Assembly: GCA_040507895.1 (NCBI GenBank)
Contig: JBEVNX010000151.1
Location: 1 to 32,452 of the forward strand
DNA length: 32,452 nt
From: JBEVNX01 sp040507895
GTDB taxonomy: Bacteria > Desulfobacterota > Binatia > JACPRU01
Reading direction: 5' to 3'
Position numbers and translations under genes: made by a program. How positions within the stretch are numbered: the stretch's first letter is position 1; each line of letters opens with the position of its first letter. The notes under the pieces are model-generated. The model was not told the origin of the DNA, searched no databases, and saw only the letters and a program-made list of their open reading frames with translations. Below are positions 8,766-15,880 of this stretch, one piece after another.

Positions 8766-9305
8766 TCAGAGGGTATCGGGCTCCAGGACCTCTCGCCGGA
8801 AGACCCGCTGGCGCTCGTTCTGCATCTTCTTCTGCAACATCATCAGCCCATCGAGCACGGCTTCGGGACGAGGGGGACAGCCGGGCACGTAGACGTCGAC
8901 GGGAATGATGCGATCGATGCCTGGCAGCGTCGTGTAGTTGTCATAGAAGCCGCCGGTCGATGCGCAGGCGCCGAACGAAAGTACCCACTTGGGCTCGGCC
9001 ATCTGATCGTATACGCGCCGCAAGATCGGCGCCTGGCGAATCGTCACCGTGCCGATCACCATCAGCAGGTCGGCCTGGCGCGGGGTGAAGCGTGGCAATG
9101 CGGCGCCGAAGCGATCGATGTCGTAGGGCGCCATCGAGGTCGACATGAACTCCATCGCGCAGCACGCGGTCGCGAACGGATACGGAAAGATCGAGTACTT
9201 GCGGGCCCAGCCGATCGCCTTCTCGAGTTGCGTGACGATCACGCTGTCGCTGAGCAGCGCCTCGGGACCAGCCGAGTAGCCGACCGCTCCCGTACGTTCC
9301 TTCAC
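8766..9305 (-). CDS. nuoB: NADH-quinone oxidoreductase subunit B (NuoB), N2 cluster subunit
   Basis: Holds the terminal 4Fe-4S cluster N2 that passes electrons to quinone. The ligands are seen as tandem Cys in FATACCAMEFM, Cys in FGACASTGG and Cys in VPGCPPRPE. GTG at 9305-9303 was chosen as start: GGAGG stands ten bases before it and the protein then begins MKERTGAVGYSAGPEA, 179 residues, typical for the family. The longer open frame to 9392 adds an Arg-rich stretch without family likeness. First gene of the nuoB-nuoF-nuoG block. A gap of 101 bp separates it from the divergent cupin gene. Confidence 0.95.
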   Translation of the reverse strand: MKERTGAVGYSAGPEALLSDSVIVTQLEKAIGWARKYSIFPYPFATACCAMEFMSTSMAPYDIDRFGAALPRFTPRQADLLMVIGTVTIRQAPILRRVYDQMAEPKWVLSFGACASTGGFYDNYTTLPGIDRIIPVDVYVPGCPPRPEAVLDGLMMLQKKMQNERQRVFRREVLEPDTL

Positions 9306-9406
9306 GTCGCGTCGCCCTCCAAGGGCGCGTATAGCCTGCAGCTTTCCGAGCGTCAATCGCGCCGGCCGCCTTGCGGGCGAGCCGCCGCGCACCTATGCTC
9401 CGCGTC

Positions 9407-9730
9407 ATGGAACCCTTCCGGACGATCGCCGAGGCGCTCGAGTTCAGCGCCGAGAAGATGAAGAAGAACGCGTTGTTTGCCACCGAACGGTTCTTCTGCG
9501 ACGTCTACGCGTTCGAGCCCGGGCAGGGTCAGGCCGGTCATCGCCACGCGGGCTCGGACAAGATCTACTACGTGCTGCGGGGTGCGGGCGACTTCGCGGT
9601 CGACGGCCGAACGCGGAGGCTCGAAGCGGGCGCCGTCGTGTTCTGCCCCGCTGGCACCGACCACGCGGTGGCGAATCCTGGCCCCGAGCGGCTGGCGTTG
9701 CTCGTCTTCATGGCTCCGCCGCCCCGGTGA
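9407..9730 (+). CDS. Small cupin-domain protein
   Basis: 107 residues forming a single conserved beta-barrel cupin. Motif 1 is seen in QAGHRHAGSDKIYYVLRGAG, which supplies two His of a metal site and the Glu-free variant of the pattern. Motif 2 is seen in LEAGAVVFCPAGTDHAVANPG with a third His. Such proteins bind small molecules or act as dioxygenases, isomerases or sensors; the substrate cannot be predicted. Start taken at ATG 9407 (MEPFRTIAEALEF); an in-frame ATG at 9395 is also possible, and neither has a strong ribosome binding site. Its stop overlaps the GTG of the next gene (GTGA), so the two are translationally coupled. Confidence 0.85.
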   Translation: MEPFRTIAEALEFSAEKMKKNALFATERFFCDVYAFEPGQGQAGHRHAGSDKIYYVLRGAGDFAVDGRTRRLEAGAVVFCPAGTDHAVANPGPERLALLVFMAPPPR

Positions 9731-10158
9731 CACCGCCGAGCGAATCCGACGACGTTCGCCGCGCGAACGAGTCGTTCTACCGCGCCTTCGAAAGCCTCGA
9801 AGCCGCCCGGATGGGCGAGGTGTGGCTTCACTCCGCGCGCGTGCAATGTACGCACCCCGGTTGGCGCCGGCTGGTCGGCTACGCAGCCGTGATGGAGAGC
9901 TGGGAGCGCATCTTCGAGAACACCTTCGAAATGTCCTTCGACCTCACCTCGGTGGAGATCTCGGTCGCCGGCGACCTCGCTTGGGTGGTGTGTACGGAGA
10001 ACATCACGAGCCGCACCTACGACGGGATCTCTCACTCCCAGGTCGAGGCCGCCAATGTGTTCGAGCGCCACGACGGCCGCTGGCGCATGGTGCTCCACCA
10101 CGGTTCTCCCGTGGTGGTCATGCCCGGCTCCGGGGAGCCGAGCCCGCATTTGCAGTAG
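9727..10158 (+). CDS. SnoaL-like / NTF2-fold protein
   Basis: 143 residues with the pattern of the SnoaL_3 / ketosteroid-isomerase-like fold: an N-terminal helix pair (VRRANESFYRAFESLEAARM), WLHSARVQCTHPGWRRLVGYAAVMESWERIF, then strands VEISVAGDLAWVVCTENITS and a last strand WRMVLHHGSPVVV. Members of this subgroup are mostly uncharacterised and are often annotated as nuclear-transport-factor-2-like. The GTG start at 9727 overlaps the cupin stop by four bases. The downstream kinase starts 40 bases later, so a shared transcript is likely. A role as a ligand-binding accessory of the operon is speculation. Confidence 0.85.
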   Translation: MTPPSESDDVRRANESFYRAFESLEAARMGEVWLHSARVQCTHPGWRRLVGYAAVMESWERIFENTFEMSFDLTSVEISVAGDLAWVVCTENITSRTYDGISHSQVEAANVFERHDGRWRMVLHHGSPVVVMPGSGEPSPHLQ

Positions 10159-10198
10159 GCCTCGCGCGCCTGTCAGAATCTGCTGGCGGTTCATCGCG

Positions 10199-11821
10199 TT
10201 GTCCGAGCCACGAAAGATCGGCCGCTACAACGTCGAGCGCCTGCTCGGCGCTGGCGGAATGGGGGCGGTATATCTCGCCGAGGACCCGGCGCTGAAGCGC
10301 CGCTTGGCGATCAAGATCGTCCAGGCGCCCACCGGCCAGCAGGAAGTTCTGTCGCGTTTCCAGCGGGAGGCCGAGGTCTCGGCGCACCTCAACCACCCGA
10401 ACGTGATCACGATCTACGACGTCGGCGAGGACCCGGCGGTCGGCCCGTTCATCGCGATGGAGTTCGTCGACGGCGCGAGCCTGGCGGACCTGATCCGAGA
10501 TCGACGGCTGTCGACGGCCGAAGAGCGCCTGCGGGCGCTGATCCCCGCGATGCACGCGGTCGACGCCGCACACGCCGCCGGCATCGTCCATCGCGACATC
10601 AAGCCCGGCAACCTGATGGTGGCGCGTGACGGACGCGTGAAGCTCATGGATTTCGGGGTGGCTCGCAGCGGCGATTCGGGCCTGACCGTCACGGGCTCGG
10701 TGATGGGTACGCCCTCGTACCTGGCGCCTGAGCAGTTGACGGGCGCGGAGCCTTCCGCAGCCACCGATCGGTACGCCTTCGCAGTCATGGCCTTCGAACT
10801 GTTCACAGGCACGAAGCCATACGTCGGCGCGACCACCGCCACGCTTCTCTACAACATCGCTCATTCGCCGCCGACGTTCCCGGATTCGATGCCGAGCGCC
10901 GAGCGCGCCCTCTTCGAGCGAGCACTCGCGAAGGAGCCCGCCGCGCGCTTCGCCGACTTGACGAGCTTTCTACGAGCGATGATCGGCGCCACGGTCGCCG
11001 ATCACGGTGCGCGGGACCGGTTGCTCGCCGTTCTAGAGCCGGCGGACGCTCGGGACGAAGCTGTGCCGAACGAGCGGTCTCGGCCTCCCGCTGCCTCCCC
11101 GGTCGCGATCGCGGATGGCCTGAAGCCGACCACGATCGGTATGCTCGGCACCGGCGCCCTCGCCGGTATCGTGGCCCTCGGCTATGGGGCGTGGGTCTTC
11201 GGCCGACCCGCCCTCAAGCCTTCCGTTTCGCAAACCTTCGTTCAGACGGAGCCCGCGCCGGCAGCCACGCCGACCACTCCTTCACTGGCGCTTGGCCCGA
11301 CGCCCGCCGTGGCTCCGGCGACTGCCCAGATTGCGCTAGCCGCTACGCCAGTGCCGCCCGCGATCGCCGAGCCGAGCGTCGCTGCGGAGGTCGCCCCTTC
11401 GAATGCCGCGGTTGCGCCCACCCCCGCCGAAAGCCTGGCCCTCGCCAGCGTCCCGCCCGAGGAGCCGGTCGAGCCACGACGGCCGACGGGCGCCGAGCTT
11501 CGCAACGCCGTGCGTGAAGCGCTGCGCGATCAGGGCATGGGCTACGTCGAGGTGCGCGTCGAGCCGGACGGCCGTGTTCGTCTCGCCAACCTCCCAGACG
11601 AGGCTGAAGCCGCCCGCGCCAGCGCCGTCGCCGGAAGCGTCAGCGACGAGCCTCTCAGCATCGAAACTTCGATTCGCACGGCGAAGCGGCCGGAACGCCA
11701 GGCACCGCGCCGCCCGGCGTCACGACACGTCGACTCGGCCGACCGCGCAGACTTGGCGCCGTCCGCGGAACCAGCGCCCGTGTGGGAGATCCGCCGCGGC
11801 GGCGCCGAACAAACCGAATGA
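10199..11821 (+). CDS. Transmembrane Ser/Thr protein kinase with periplasmic BON-like domain
   Basis: 540 residues from a TTG start (10199-10201), the only start codon just before the kinase fold; GGCGG lies about nine bases upstream. The Hanks-type kinase domain (about 10-265) is complete: Gly loop GAGGMG 17-22, Lys39, catalytic HRDIKPGN from 131, DFG 151-153, APE 176-178. A single membrane helix follows (about 313-335, TIGMLGTGALAGIVALGYGA). After it comes a Pro/Ala-rich linker (340-425) and a small domain (about 430-492) with ELRNAVREALRDQG, a VEVRVEPDGRVRLANLP strand pair and an AxAxAVAGSV helix, like a BON domain. With the kinase in the cytoplasm the C-terminal part is periplasmic. The tail after 495 is charged and disordered. 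Active-site residues suggest a working kinase. The BON assignment is by pattern and needs a profile search. Confidence 0.88.
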   Translation: MSEPRKIGRYNVERLLGAGGMGAVYLAEDPALKRRLAIKIVQAPTGQQEVLSRFQREAEVSAHLNHPNVITIYDVGEDPAVGPFIAMEFVDGASLADLIRDRRLSTAEERLRALIPAMHAVDAAHAAGIVHRDIKPGNLMVARDGRVKLMDFGVARSGDSGLTVTGSVMGTPSYLAPEQLTGAEPSAATDRYAFAVMAFELFTGTKPYVGATTATLLYNIAHSPPTFPDSMPSAERALFERALAKEPAARFADLTSFLRAMIGATVADHGARDRLLAVLEPADARDEAVPNERSRPPAASPVAIADGLKPTTIGMLGTGALAGIVALGYGAWVFGRPALKPSVSQTFVQTEPAPAATPTTPSLALGPTPAVAPATAQIALAATPVPPAIAEPSVAAEVAPSNAAVAPTPAESLALASVPPEEPVEPRRPTGAELRNAVREALRDQGMGYVEVRVEPDGRVRLANLPDEAEAARASAVAGSVSDEPLSIETSIRTAKRPERQAPRRPASRHVDSADRADLAPSAEPAPVWEIRRGGAEQTE

Positions 11822-11843
11822 ATGAACGAGGAGGAGACCAGGG

Positions 11844-12458
11844 ATGGGTAGGATGAGGAATCTCGTGTGTGGCGTCCTCTGCTCGGCAATGATCGCCTCT
11901 TGCTCGACTTCGACCGAGTCGAGAGATCAGGTCCTCGGCGGGCTCGGAGGCGCAGCGCTCGGCGCCGGCATCGGCGCGTTGGCCACCGGTGGTGACACGA
12001 CGGCTGTGCTCGCGGGCGCCGCGGCCGGCGCCGTGGCCGGCTGGGCGACCGTCAAGCTTGTCCAATACCACTCGGAGCAAAAACGCAGCGCCAAGGAAGA
12101 GGCCAAGGCGCTCGGCTATCGTTCGTCCGACGGGACGGTGGTCAAGATCCGCGGCGCCAGTGTGAGCCCCGAGCGCGCGAGGCCAGGCGACAATCTGAAT
12201 CTGACCATGGACTACGCGGTGCTCGCCCCACAAGGCACCTCGAGCGTGCCGGTGAGCGAGATCTGGACGCTCGAGAAGGACGGAGAGCGGCTCGCGTCCG
12301 TGCCTCCCAAGCAACAGAACCGCGCGCCCGGCGGGTGGCAAACCCGCGCCGGTATCGACATTCCCAAGAACGCCAGCAAGGGAACCTACGTCGTGAAGAA
12401 CCGCGTCGAAGCGGGTAACAGCTATGACGAGCGTATCGCCACGTTCACGATCCGCTGA
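11844..12458 (+). CDS. Glycine-zipper lipoprotein, outer-membrane type
   Basis: 204 residues. Type II signal peptide with lipobox MIASC (acylated Cys20). A glycine-zipper region follows at about 31-68 (GGLGGAALGAGIGALATGG, then AGAAAGAVAG), as in 17-kDa surface antigen and SmpA/Pcp-like lipoproteins. After a short helix, residues 100-204 look like an all-beta domain (VVKIRGASVSPERARPGDNL through ERIATFTIR) resembling an Ig-like extracellular fold. The start ATG 11844 has a strong GAGGAGGAGA six bases upstream; a second ATG at 11853 is less well placed. It begins 22 bases after the kinase gene and its stop overlaps the possible CTG start of the M48 gene. Likely an envelope-anchored partner of the kinase or protease. 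The exact function is unknown. Confidence 0.85.
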   Translation: MGRMRNLVCGVLCSAMIASCSTSTESRDQVLGGLGGAALGAGIGALATGGDTTAVLAGAAAGAVAGWATVKLVQYHSEQKRSAKEEAKALGYRSSDGTVVKIRGASVSPERARPGDNLNLTMDYAVLAPQGTSSVPVSEIWTLEKDGERLASVPPKQQNRAPGGWQTRAGIDIPKNASKGTYVVKNRVEAGNSYDERIATFTIR

Positions 12459-13216
12459 GAGCCCGCGCCACGGATAGCTCGCGGCTCGCGCGGGCGCGAC
12501 GGAGCTGCGGGCTGCTCGCCACGTTCCTACTGCTTGCAGCCCGCGCGGCAGAGCCGCGCGAAGACGCCGTCGCGGCGGAGGCGAGTCGGGCGCGCGCGAC
12601 GGCCGCGCGCATCGAAATGGAACGGCCGATCGCTCCGGTCGGACCGGTCACTCGCTTCATCAAGGCGCTCGGCGCGAGGCTCGGCGAAGCGGCTGGCGAA
12701 TCCGCTTTCCCTTGGCGCTTCACGGTCATTCGCGACCGTTCCGCGAATGCCTTTTCGATCGGCGCCGGTCGCATCTACGTCAACGAGGGAACCCCCTTCG
12801 TGTGCCGCGACGAGGCGGAGGTCGCTGCGATCCTTGCGCACGAGATGGGACACCAGCTCGCCGGGCACTTTCGCTCTTCGTCGCGAGACGCTTCCTGGCT
12901 CGACGGGCTACGCGGTTCTCCCCCGGCGAAGGATGAGGTGATTGGCTCGGTGCGCCAGCGAATCGACCCGCAGAAGGAGCTCGAAGCGGACCGGATCTCG
13001 ATCGAGATCTTGCGCCGGGCCGGATACGACCCGCACGCCGCCGTCTCGGTGGCCGAGCTGGTCGGGGGAAGCTCCGCAGCGAGCGCAGCTCATTTCGGCG
13101 GTGCCGAGCGGCTGCACAATCTCGAAGAGCTCGTCGCAGGCCTGCCGCCCGGCGGCCGCGGCGACGGCAAAGCCTTCCGCCGTTTGCGGGAGGAGGTCCA
13201 ACCCGGCACGGAGTAG
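12455..13216 (+). CDS. Secreted M48-family zinc metalloprotease (LoiP/BepA-like), probable CTG start
   Basis: Zinc site: HEMGH in AAILAHEMGHQLAGHF and third ligand Glu in KELEADRISIEIL, the M48 pattern. RAGYDPHAAVSV follows, as in BepA/LoiP-type periplasmic proteases. The first ATG (12617) begins directly at MERPIAPVGPVTRF and would give a 199-residue cytoplasmic protein. The open frame upstream encodes a clear signal peptide: RARRSCG, then hydrophobic LLATFLLLAARA, then AEPRED. That stretch holds no ATG, GTG or TTG back to the in-frame stop at 12425. A CTG at 12455 overlaps the lipoprotein stop (CTGA), so a CTG start is inferred, giving 253 residues. No TPR domain is present, unlike BepA. 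Likely clears misfolded envelope proteins. If the start is wrong, the protein class still stands. Confidence 0.85.
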   Translation: MRARATDSSRLARARRSCGLLATFLLLAARAAEPREDAVAAEASRARATAARIEMERPIAPVGPVTRFIKALGARLGEAAGESAFPWRFTVIRDRSANAFSIGAGRIYVNEGTPFVCRDEAEVAAILAHEMGHQLAGHFRSSSRDASWLDGLRGSPPAKDEVIGSVRQRIDPQKELEADRISIEILRRAGYDPHAAVSVAELVGGSSAASAAHFGGAERLHNLEELVAGLPPGGRGDGKAFRRLREEVQPGTE

Positions 13217-13221
13217 GCGAA

Positions 13222-13277
13222 TTGACGCTCGCCGGGCAAACGGGTTAAGGGGAGCGGTTCCACTCTCGAATCGGAGG
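13222..13277 (+). promoter_or_regulatory. Candidate promoter and ribosome binding site of efp
   Basis: TTGACG (13222-13227) and TTAAGG (13245-13250) are 17 bases apart in the 73-bp gap before efp. GGAGG at 13273-13277 is twelve bases before the ATG. The -35 is good and the -10 is poor, so efp may be transcribed partly on its own and partly from the operon upstream. Confidence 0.3.
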
Positions 13278-13289
13278 CCCCGACCGTCG

Positions 13290-13853
13290 ATGCTCGTCCC
13301 TGCCACCCAGCTCAAAGTCGGAACCGTCATCAAGTACCAGAACGATCTCTGCCGCGTCTCCCAAGTGACCCACATCACCCCAGGAAACTGGCGCGGCATG
13401 GTGCAGACCAAGATGCGGAACCTCCGCACGGGCCTTTCCACGGAGAACCGCTTCCGCTCGGAAGACAAGGTGGAGAAGGTGACGCTCGAGCAGCACGAAA
13501 TGGAGTTCCTCTACCAGGACGGGGACGTCTTCCACTTCATGAACACGGAGAACTACGAGCAGGTGGAGCTGTCGCGCGACGACCTCGGCGGAGTCATCGG
13601 CTATCTGACTCCGAACCTCAAGGTCTCCGTCGAGTTCTACGAGGACAAGCCCATCGGTGTGGAGATACCGAAGACGGTCGACCTGAAGGTGACCGACGTC
13701 GTGCCGGCCATGAAGACCGCGACCGTGACCAACGTCCTGAAGCCCGCGACCACCGAGACGGGCCTCGTGGTCTCCGTGCCGAACTTCATCGAAACCGGCG
13801 CCGTAATCCGGGTGGATACCGAGACCGGCGCCTACCTGTCGCGCGCCAAGTAG
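13290..13853 (+). CDS. efp: Elongation factor P, with Asn at the modification site
   Basis: 187 residues, the usual length, three beta-barrel domains. EF-P binds between the P and E sites of the ribosome and relieves stalling at polyproline. Start MLVPATQLKVGTVIKYQNDL; the ATG has GGAGG twelve bases upstream. The domain I loop that reaches the peptidyl-transferase centre reads HITPGNWRGMVQTKMRN. By alignment with E. coli (VKPGKGQAF), residue N33 takes the place of the modified Lys34. Neither the EpmA/B/C lysylation system nor EarP rhamnosylation would fit an Asn, and no modification gene is nearby. EF-Ps with residues other than Lys or Arg at the tip are known in some lineages. Domains II and III appear complete (NYEQVELSRDDLGG; ETGLVVSVPNFIETG). 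Confidence 0.96.
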   Translation: MLVPATQLKVGTVIKYQNDLCRVSQVTHITPGNWRGMVQTKMRNLRTGLSTENRFRSEDKVEKVTLEQHEMEFLYQDGDVFHFMNTENYEQVELSRDDLGGVIGYLTPNLKVSVEFYEDKPIGVEIPKTVDLKVTDVVPAMKTATVTNVLKPATTETGLVVSVPNFIETGAVIRVDTETGAYLSRAK

Positions 13854-13885
13854 GCCGCCAAACGGTCGGTCGACGCGAGCGCCCC

Positions 13886-14171
13886 TTGGCTGCTCCCCAT
13901 GCGAGCGGTCGGCCCCTGCTGCTGCTCGGCGCCCTCAGCGTCGTCAACCTGCCCAACTTCGTCGACCGACAGGTGCTCTACGCAGTCTTCCCCGCGGCTA
14001 CCTCCGGGTCTGCTCGGCGACGCCCTTTCCCCGTGGATCGTGGGGGCGCTCTCGGACCAATTCGGCCTACGATTGGGGCTCGCCGTACTCTCGCCGATCC
14101 TTGCTCTCTCGGGCGCGCTTTGCTTGCTCGCAGGCCGCTTCGTCGCCAGCGCGCCCCCGCCTCGATCCTGA
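13886..14171 (+). pseudogene. Remnant of an MFS (spinster-like) transporter with its middle deleted
   Basis: In one frame residues SGRPLLLLGALSVVNLPNFV plus DRQVLYAVFPA match the first helix of spinster-type MFS permeases (the N-x-x-DRQVL-A-V-P pattern). About ten codons later, in the next frame (+1), GLLGDALSPWIVGALSDQFG and LRLGLAVLSPILALSGALCLL match the last helices and end at TGA 14169-14171. Around 300-350 residues between are missing, and the two ends are joined out of frame near 13995-14010. It is therefore a dead gene. The reading frames seen over this stretch as separate ORFs are pieces of it. Confidence 0.7.
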
Positions 14172-14185
14172 TTCACGTGAAAGCC

Positions 14186-14557
14186 TCATGGGCTCCACGA
14201 CGCAGCGAGTGCGAGATACTTACCGAGCCAGGGAACGACCGCGAGCAGCGCAACACCGAGCGCCACGCCGCGGAGCACACTCGCGCCGAGAAGCGGCGGC
14301 GCGGAGCGACGGAGTAGCAGCAACAAGCCGCAGGCGTTGGCTTTGAACAGTAGCAGCGCCGGGCCCGACCCCACGGTCGCCATCGATGCCTTGATCAGCG
14401 GGTTGCCTTCCGGGAAACCGAACTGCAGCGCCTGGTAGGTGAGCATACCATCGCCCAGCTGCAGGAGCACGTTCAGTGCGAATAGCTTCCGCAGATCGAG
14501 ATCCACACGGTCGATCGTCCTTGCGCCGCTCTCCTTCCCCGCGAGGTCAAACGTCAT
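14186..14557 (-). CDS. Small multi-spanning membrane protein, DUF5658-like
   Basis: 123 residues from ATG 14557 (MTFDLAGKESGARTIDRVDL). Three hydrophobic segments are visible (about 27-45, 64-83, 90-113). The conserved pattern LNVLLQLGDGMLTYQALQFG, then EGNPLI, then LLLFKANACG is that of the DUF5658 family: D-x-x-L-T, G-x-x-E-x-NP, K in the second helix. Function of the family is unknown. GGGGAG lies twelve bases before the start. The open frame runs further upstream without likeness. It ends 14 bp from the convergent MFS remnant and lies 137 bp beyond the CoA-transferase. Confidence 0.65.
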   Translation of the reverse strand: MTFDLAGKESGARTIDRVDLDLRKLFALNVLLQLGDGMLTYQALQFGFPEGNPLIKASMATVGSGPALLLFKANACGLLLLLRRSAPPLLGASVLRGVALGVALLAVVPWLGKYLALAASWSP

Positions 14558-14694
14558 TATTGCGGTACGCTCCCCTCTCCTGAAAGAAAGAGAGATCGCC
14601 GCGACCCCGCCAGCGCATCCCCGATCGATCGCTCTGTGCCCTAGCGGCCTCGCATGCGCCGTCCGTCTCGTCAAGCGTAAAATGGCTGTGCGGG

Positions 14695-15876
14695 TCACGC
14701 GATGGCACCCGCCGAGCGGAGCTCATCGATATCGCGGTCGCCGTATCCCGCTTCGCGCAACACCGCCAGCGTGTGCTCGCCGAGGTCCGGCGCGCCGGCG
14801 CGGATCTCCGGGGGCGCAGCCGAGAAATGCAGGAATGGCCCAGGGGTCTCGATCGGACCCTTCTTCGGATGCGTCAACCGCCGGAGATAGCCGTTCGCGA
14901 GCGTATCGGGATCCGCGGCGATGTCTGCATAGGTGCGCACGGAGGCGGCGAGCACTCCCTCGGCGCGCAGACGTCGCACCCACTCGCCCGAGGGCGCGGT
15001 CGCGAACGCGCTCCCGAGGACTTCGAGTAACGCGGTTCGGTGCTTGAGTCGCCGGCCGACGGAGCGGAAGCGCTCCTCGCTGCCGAGCTCGGGACGACCG
15101 ATGGCTCGGCAGATACCGGGCCACGAATCCTTCACTTCGGCGATCACGAACTCGCCGTCCGAGGCGCGAAAGCTCTGCCATAGCGTCTTGACAAACGGAT
15201 GGGAGCGTCCGGCGCGAGGCGACAGCGCGCGCGAAAGCACGTGATTCTGTAGCTCCCACGCTTGCAAGCCAAGTAGGCCGCCGACCAGCGAAACCTGCAC
15301 GGCCTGCCCGACACCGGAGCGCTCTCGCCCATAGAGCGCCGCAATCACCGCGAAGGCGAGGTTGACGCCGCCGAGCGCATCGGCCACGGCGGCACCGACG
15401 GGGAGGGCGTCGCCGTCAGGCAAGCCGGTGACACTCATGATGCCGCTCTCGGCCTGAGCGATGAGGTCCACGCCGGAGGCGTTCTTCATCGATCCGTGGG
15501 GGCCGTACGTCGAGGCCGAGGCATAGACGAGCCGCGGATTGAGCGGCCCCAGATCCGCGTAGCCGAGCCCGAGCTTCTCCATCGCGCCCGGTTTCAGATT
15601 GTGGACGAGCGCGTCTGCGCTCGAAGCGAGGCGGCGGGCGACTACCTGCGCGGCCGGCTTTGACAGGTCCAGACAAATGCTGCGCTTGCCCCGGTTGTTG
15701 ACGAGAAAGAACGTGTTCACGCCGTCGATCTCGGGAAAATTCGTACGAGCCGGATCGCCGCCGGGCCGCTCGACCTTGACGACGTCCGCACCGAAATCGG
15801 CGAGCAACGCGGCGCCGTAGGGGCCGGCTTGATGCTGCGTGAAATCGAGGACGCGGATGCCCTGCAGGATGTCCAT
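14695..15876 (-). CDS. CaiB/BaiF family III CoA-transferase
   Basis: Moves coenzyme A between carboxylic acids through an aspartyl-CoA intermediate. From ATG 15876 (MDILQGIRVLDFTQHQAGPY) it has 393 residues. Family marks are LLADFGADVVKVERPGGDPAR near 25-44, NNRGKRSICLDL near 60-71, VHNLKPGAMEKLGLGY near 91-106, and SGVDLIAQAESGIMSVTG with the presumed catalytic Asp137. An in-frame ATG eight codons earlier (15900) lies inside dnaE and is less likely. It starts four bases after the dnaE stop, so it is probably co-transcribed with dnaE. The acyl substrates cannot be predicted, since family III enzymes range over oxalate, carnitine, bile acids and aromatic acids. Confidence 0.93.
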   Translation of the reverse strand: MDILQGIRVLDFTQHQAGPYGAALLADFGADVVKVERPGGDPARTNFPEIDGVNTFFLVNNRGKRSICLDLSKPAAQVVARRLASSADALVHNLKPGAMEKLGLGYADLGPLNPRLVYASASTYGPHGSMKNASGVDLIAQAESGIMSVTGLPDGDALPVGAAVADALGGVNLAFAVIAALYGRERSGVGQAVQVSLVGGLLGLQAWELQNHVLSRALSPRAGRSHPFVKTLWQSFRASDGEFVIAEVKDSWPGICRAIGRPELGSEERFRSVGRRLKHRTALLEVLGSAFATAPSGEWVRRLRAEGVLAASVRTYADIAADPDTLANGYLRRLTHPKKGPIETPGPFLHFSAAPPEIRAGAPDLGEHTLAVLREAGYGDRDIDELRSAGAIA

Positions 15877-15880
15877 GCGC

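Noticed and set aside
7932..9461. 509-codon plus-strand ORF
   Set aside because: Antisense to nuoF and nuoB, which have complete catalytic motifs.
12942..13853. 303-codon extended form of EF-P
   Set aside because: The extra N-terminal part overlaps the M48 gene and is not EF-P-like; ATG 13290 has a ribosome binding site and gives the family length.
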